From: Marthasterias glacialis
Lineage: Eukaryota; Echinodermata; Asteroidea; Forcipulatida; Asteriidae
Assembly (NCBI GenBank): GCA_911728455.2
Contig: OU452234.1
Coordinates: 4,974,549-5,038,548, forward strand
Reading direction: 5' to 3'
DNA length: 64,000 nt
In this document: one piece after another, positions 59,280-64,000 of the stretch
How the letters are laid out: every line of letters begins with the position of its first letter
Numbering within the stretch: the stretch's first letter is position 1
Position numbers and translations under genes: made by a program
Notes under the pieces: generated by a model
Databases searched by the model: none
What the model saw: only the letters and a program-made list of their open reading frames with translations
What the model was told of the DNA's origin: nothing

Positions 59280-61255
59280 TTTAAAATTTGTGAATATAAG
59301 ATATACAAAACTGAGCGGGACCCGCCCGAAATACGTCAAACTGATGTTGACAACCGACGACCGGCGACCGTGGGGCGGGCCGAAAGCGGCTTGAAGCAGG
59401 CCAGTCAAAAAAAATGGAATATATATAGTCTGTCCATTCGCAACCAGCAAATATCCACGCCAGCCGCCAAACAAACAAGTTTGCCAGATCTGTTGATTAA
59501 AACGCACGCCTTGTTGAGACCAAGTCGGAGACGATCTCCTTTAGTTAAAGCAAATTGTCGCGAGTGGGTTGTATGGTAGTTCAACTGAAAACCATTGCTC
59601 GGGAGTGGTGCTTCACCAAAAAGAATTGCCCTATACCGTAGTAAGTAGCATTAATACCCAACCCAAAAAACTTGTAGTGTAGTACTGCCAAAGTCCTTTT
59701 AAATAAATCATACGGACAAAGCAGGCTCGACCTGATCAACAACAAGTAAACAAACAAACAAACCAGATATCAAGCAAAACAAACAAGCAAAACTGACTTT
59801 AGGTTTTGTGTGTGTGTGTGTGTGTGAATGTATAGAGTGGATTCAATTTGAATTGAGAAGAGCAGAGAAGCGTAAAAAGCGAATAGCCTGAGGGGATCAA
59901 ACCGAGCCCAGGCGTCTGTGGAATAGCGTCCCTACCACCACACAGAGCTCGTTACAGCATCTTTTGTTTTCTCCCTTTTCCTTTCAAATTTCAACTGGTC
60001 TTTGTACCCTTTGCATCTAGTAATAGAATACCCCACCAATTTTCAATATATATATATATATATATATTTTTTTTACGAAAACAGTACAAATTTGCTGGTA
60101 CGGTGGGGGGGGGGGGGGGGGGGGTTCGGCTTGCATGCAAGGCCTACATCCAGGGACTGTTTTGTTATCAATGTTTGTTGGTTTTGGTTTTTCTTCTTCT
60201 TTTTTAGTGCGGTAACTAGCCTATTGTCTGGAATAAAGGGGACACAATACAAGTGTGGAGATCATATTTCAGTGCAAATTATTATTTCGACGCTGGATGA
60301 AGTCCTAATGTATTGGCGTTTTGCTTTTGCGTGAAGAAACAGCATGAAACATCTATCAAAATAAATATTTACTACGCGATTTTATACTATAAAGACTTTC
60401 TTTAATTTGCGCTTTACTTTTGGGTGAAAATTCGAAGGAGGGGCGCAATAAAAACACTGAAAAATGTCAATCCATTTAGTAGTTTTTTTGTCCTCTCACT
60501 TGTCTCCTCTCAATTTTTCTTAAAGCATTTATCATACGCTTTGTCCGTCCAGCTACCCCACCTCACAACTGCCAAGTTCTCGGGGGATGTTGGTCCGATG
60601 TGGCCATCGATGGTAACATTAGCCCCCCCCCCCCCACACACACACATACACACATACTAATCCTCCTCCCCTCCTGAAAATGATAGGTATGCTAGTAAAA
60701 AATTGAAGCTGGGAGAAACAAATAAACGAATTTACGGGAGACAGCTATCTCTTCTTGAAAAAGTGTTGGCGCTAGGAAACAACAGAGGTGTGGGGGTAAA
60801 AGTCTCGACGTTTCGAGCAGCGCGCTCTGATCGTCTTCAGGAGAATAGAGCTATTTTATCTTCGTACCCTCAACGAGTTCCCGAGTGGGAAGAAATTAAT
60901 AATGACTCAATAACTCGAGATTATTTCACGGACATTAGCAACCTCAGCGAGATAGCAAGGGTCGACTTGCCCGTATTTTGACGCCTGTAGCCCCGGTAAA
61001 GTACGGCGGTGCTGCCCGCCTCACGTGCTCAACGTACGTGACGTGACGGTCAAAATCGTGCAATCAATTGTTTGGTGGCGATGATTTACGAAGACGAAAT
61101 GATGATTGATGCGAATACAATCTAAACGGAAGATAATGTTGTCGCCGTTACAACACGTGGCCGGCCGGAGAGTCGCAAGCACGGGCCTGTCTTGAGCCTC
61201 GCGGCCGAACTGCGCCAAAACCACCAGGGTTTTTTCAGTTTTGTTTTGTTTTTAG
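59280..61255. other. Intergenic with simple repeats; retroelement-like word at 60806
   Basis: (GT)n 59806-59826, (AT)n 60046-60068, G run 60104-60124, C run 60622-60636. Around 60803-60845 GACGTTTCGAGCAGCGCGCTCTG resembles the recurrent CGAAACGTC words of some retroelements. A 92-codon ORF (60703-60981) spans it and is not called. Confidence 0.35.
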
Positions 61256-61261
61256 ACATAG

Positions 61262-61263
61262 AC

Positions 61264-61311
<48 letters not shown>

Positions 61312-61314
61312 GGG
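61262..61314. repeat. (AG)n followed by a G run
   Basis: GAGAGAGA repeat and then about fourteen G. Confidence 0.95.
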
Positions 61315-61786
61315 TGACTGCCCAACGCCGAAGCCGAGGCGAAAATGTACCAAAAAGAATGTTCTGGATCTTTGTTCCATTCCATCTTTAGAATTGTCCT
61401 ACACTGGGACCGGTCCCAACTTGGGTGTTACAGTCGGGACGGCCCAACTGTAGCTGGGATTGCCTGATAGTGATTGTGACCGTGATAGGGATGCAGAGAA
61501 CCACAATCTAAACTGTGCCTCTAAAAGTCATTTTTCGATCCTCTTCAAGTTTGTCTCGGCCTGACCACGGGGCCCGTGATGTGATGCACAGTAAGTCTCG
61601 TAGCCAAAAACTCGAGGAAAACGAGAAGAATCGATTAGTTTCTCCGTCATGTTCGAGAGTGAACATTCCACTCTCTCGCCCCAGTGGTGTCAGTTTGGCT
61701 CTCTTTGCATCACCCTTTTTGAGTGAGCGAACTTCACGAGTCTTTTTTTTTTCACTTGTACATTTTCGAGAGTACCCTCACCAGTC

Positions 61787-61930
61787 CAGTGGCGTAGCCA
61801 GGGGCAGGGGGCAGCTTCCCCCCTCCCTGTGGAACATTGTGCCTCCCTGCTTGCACCACCAGCCTCTGGACACCGTGGGAATTTGTTACAACCGGGCAAT
61901 TTTAGATCCCAGCCATATATTGGGCCCGGT
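61787..61930. mobile_element. Dispersed GTGGCGTAGCCAGGG element, copy 2
   Basis: AGTGGCGTAGCCAGGGGC, CTGTGGAACATTGTG and CAGCCTCTGGACACCGTGG match the element at 11272-11452. The right end is lost. Confidence 0.6.
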
Positions 61931-61971
61931 CCCAAATTATGCAATAAAAAACATTTTTAAAAATTGAAATA

Positions 61972-63590
61972 TTAAAGGTGCACACCGGCTTCGTTGGGCT
62001 ATTTGGGCTACAAAATAGGCTAACATATGACCTCAAAGGTCTTTCAGGAATGGAGAAGAATGGTTCTTAAAAGAAACCATCAAATTTTGCCGTTTTCGAG
62101 CATTTTTCATAAAACGATTTATCCGAACCAAAAAAGTGGTTCGGATAAATCACGTGATCTTCGGAGTTAGTTTTACTTCCAGCCGTATAAAAGTAAATTA
62201 CTTAACCCAATTTTAATCTTCTTTTTTTTACAATTATTCATGAGTATTTGACAAAAAAGACTAGGTATTCAGATTATTGATACAATTTGTAAATAATGAT
62301 GAAAAATCTAACGTAATATTCGCATTCAGAGAGTCCGTGCAACCGAAGCGTGTCTTACGGCGCACCAGCATGGGAGCTAGCGGTACGTAAACCTTGGGGC
62401 ATATCCCGTACAGCCGGTGCTGTGTCTAGTGGGGACAGAGAGACAAACTCCGGGGCATGAACTCCCCAGCTTGCCGGTCGGTCTAGCCGTAAGCGTGGGA
62501 GCTTGTCGGAGGGGTAGGGAGCCAGACTAACAATTACGTTTTTTTACGAGGGTTTTAGTCTGTGCCCCTAGCTATTATCCCCTAACTATTGTAACGTGTT
62601 GCATGCGCTACGCACACGCGGGACGACGACGGTGAATGTTTATCCCATACAGCTGATCTATCTACTTCTATGATAGCTGCATAATGTCCACTCCCCCCAA
62701 TCGCCTCAACAAAAAACCGGTGGCGGTGGCCGCGGCCGGCCAGTGAAGTCATCGCCCGAAAAACGGGAGAATGCCTTCGCTAAAGCTGCCAGGATTGGCA
62801 ATCCGTTTGCAGCGAAAGCGGGAGGCTCGCTCGGCACATGACTGTTGGCCAAGCCAATGTGAAAAGATGGTCCAAGATTAGGGGCACTACCATTAGTTTT
62901 TAGACTGCAGCAGGCTGGTCACGATGAGCACATGAAGGATGTGGTCTTTGCCATAATTTTGATGGACAGGTTTGTGTCATAGAACTGTATTCTGAATATG
63001 CCTGCGTATATTTTAATTCATGAAGACTCACTTTTTGACAATATTTATGGTCCATCATGTCTGTGATGTCCACATTATGCCAAGCTTATTCTCTCCCTTT
63101 CTACATTTGAACACGACCTGACAACACAGATCAGTCCTGGACCCAACTGGCATTCGTCCAAGTAATTTTTTTACAACATAGGGCCTACTTGCGATATAAT
63201 GAAGAAACATTCTCCATAGCAAGTAAGTTCGTCCAGTTCGTCGTACACATAATACACTGTCCGTTTTATATGTCTGTTTTTTATTTACACGTGAATTTGT
63301 GCTGGATTGATATGAAGTCTGGATCCTCATGCCTCGTAATTGTAATAATTTATACATAAAGAGAGCACCAGTCTACTTACAACATTGTGCAACATTGTCA
63401 TGTAAACTTGACATTTGCAACGGCTGGAAAAGCGTATAAGCTGACCTTTGACCGCGTTTTGTTTTTTTCACATTTTTCGTTAATTACGTGATATTTTGAT
63501 GATTTTTTTTAAGAACAACCATTTAAAAATTATTGTCTGTCATTCCACATCACTAAATTAGGTAAATAGTAAGCCGGTGTGTCCCTTTAA
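61972..63590. mobile_element. 1.6-kb TTAA-ended inverted-repeat element
   Basis: The left end TTAAAGGTGCACACCGGCTT and the complement of the right end TTAAAGGGACACACCGGCTT are near-identical. Weaker similarity extends about 130 bp inward (GGTTCTTAAAAGAAACCATCAAA / TGTTCTTAAAAAAAATCATCAAA). TTAA at both termini recalls piggyBac-type target sites. No transposase; the 100-aa minus ORF at 63055 shows no motif. The centre (62330-62860) is GC-rich and may be captured sequence. Confidence 0.7.
62116..62151. other. Perfect 14-bp-stem hairpin
   Basis: GATTTATCCGAACC, an 8-nt loop AAAAAAGT, then GGTTCGGATAAATC. Lies inside the TTAA-ended element, 144 bp from its left end. Confidence 0.85.
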
Positions 63591-64000
63591 GACCAAGGGA
63601 TTTGGGAGAAAAACTGCTGCTGTGTTAAACTAATGTACAATTTACACAGCAACTTATTGATACCGGTATGTGATATTTCAGACAATAATTTTTTAAGCTT
63701 CTTTTCCACTGGGAGATTGAGTAAGTGTAGTTACAATTAAGTCTTATGCTTATTAATAAAAACGAATAATACGACCAGATAAAACAACGGATCATGTTTG
63801 GCATGTAAAAAGAATCTAGACATTAAAACAAAACAGGTGTCATTGTATGACTTCGTCTCAAACTGTTGATGATAAAAATGTTTATTTTCCTAGCGATTTT
63901 GTCCAACTTTCCTAAGGCACGAAGCGTGGGCATTATAAGCCTAGCATTGGTTAGATTGAAAATGCAATTTAGGCTTCCCCTCTGTTTCGCATCTGACTTT
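63591..64000. other. AT-rich right edge, no feature seen
   Basis: No ORF, repeat or RNA gene recognised. Confidence 0.5.

Noticed and set aside
59190..59579. 129-aa ORF
   Set aside because: Its first third lies in a diverged transposon copy, and the remainder has no motif or splice support.
60703..60981. 92-aa ORF as a gene
   Set aside because: It spans a retroelement-like CGAAACGTC-type word and has no recognisable domain or flanking splice structure.

Overview
The window is metazoan nuclear DNA. It has spliced genes with GT-AG introns and no operons or Shine-Dalgarno starts, and it is crowded with microsatellites, minisatellites, tRNA-derived SINEs and short inverted-repeat (MITE-like) transposons. 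The SINE head resembles tRNA-Leu(CAA), and TTAA-flanked MITEs and immune genes of an IFIT type are present. I infer a marine invertebrate deuterostome, most likely an echinoderm such as a sea star. This is inference from repeat style, not a database match. There is one assembly gap of 100 N at 52693-52792.

Left part (1-14.6 kb). This holds the only confident protein genes: two divergent (head-to-head) paralogues of the IFIT family (interferon-induced proteins with tetratricopeptide repeats). Gene 1 runs on the minus strand from 3059 off the left edge. Gene 2 runs on the plus strand from 7263 to 14033 in seven exons. Each has a very large first coding exon that carries the whole IFIT-like TPR superhelix, including the family's N-terminal CHFTW motif. 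Small exons joined at phase 0 then encode a C-terminal extension of about 500 residues that I do not recognise. The exon 1/exon 2 junction is conserved between the paralogues. The 4.2 kb between them carries MITEs, GGGTCA/TGACCC palindromes and two identical GGGGAATCCCC kappaB-like sites.

Middle part (14.6-37 kb). Intergenic repeats (a 155-bp tandem array, MITEs, SINEs, a LINE fragment) lead to a promoter-like segment at 19.24-19.45 kb and several short exon-like segments at 21.9, 26.1 and 26.9 kb. From 27.8 to 34.5 kb lies the most unusual structure: about 30 copies of an 85-bp unit, each carrying a 9-bp-stem hairpin, in eight blocks. The blocks are separated by related 0.34-0.63 kb spacers, and most look like exons (pyrimidine tract plus AG before, AAAG/GTGAAT after). 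A 1.28-kb tandem duplication at 35.1-36.8 kb follows; it duplicates a plausible coding exon and a 20-bp minisatellite containing a CCAAT box in each unit.

Right part (37-64 kb). This is mostly repeats: a tandem array of about 570-bp units (38.0-41.4 kb), an AT-rich stretch, an inverted pair of tRNA-like Pol III units (43.8 kb), a 150-165-bp minisatellite (44.2-45.9 kb), a second copy of the 0.77-kb MITE seen next to gene 2 but with its centre inverted (49.2-50.0 kb), a SINE-bearing duplication (50.1-52.1 kb), the gap, CpG-rich segments, one exon-like segment (57.4 kb) and a 1.6-kb TTAA-ended element (62.0-63.6 kb). I found no confident protein gene to the right of 14.0 kb.
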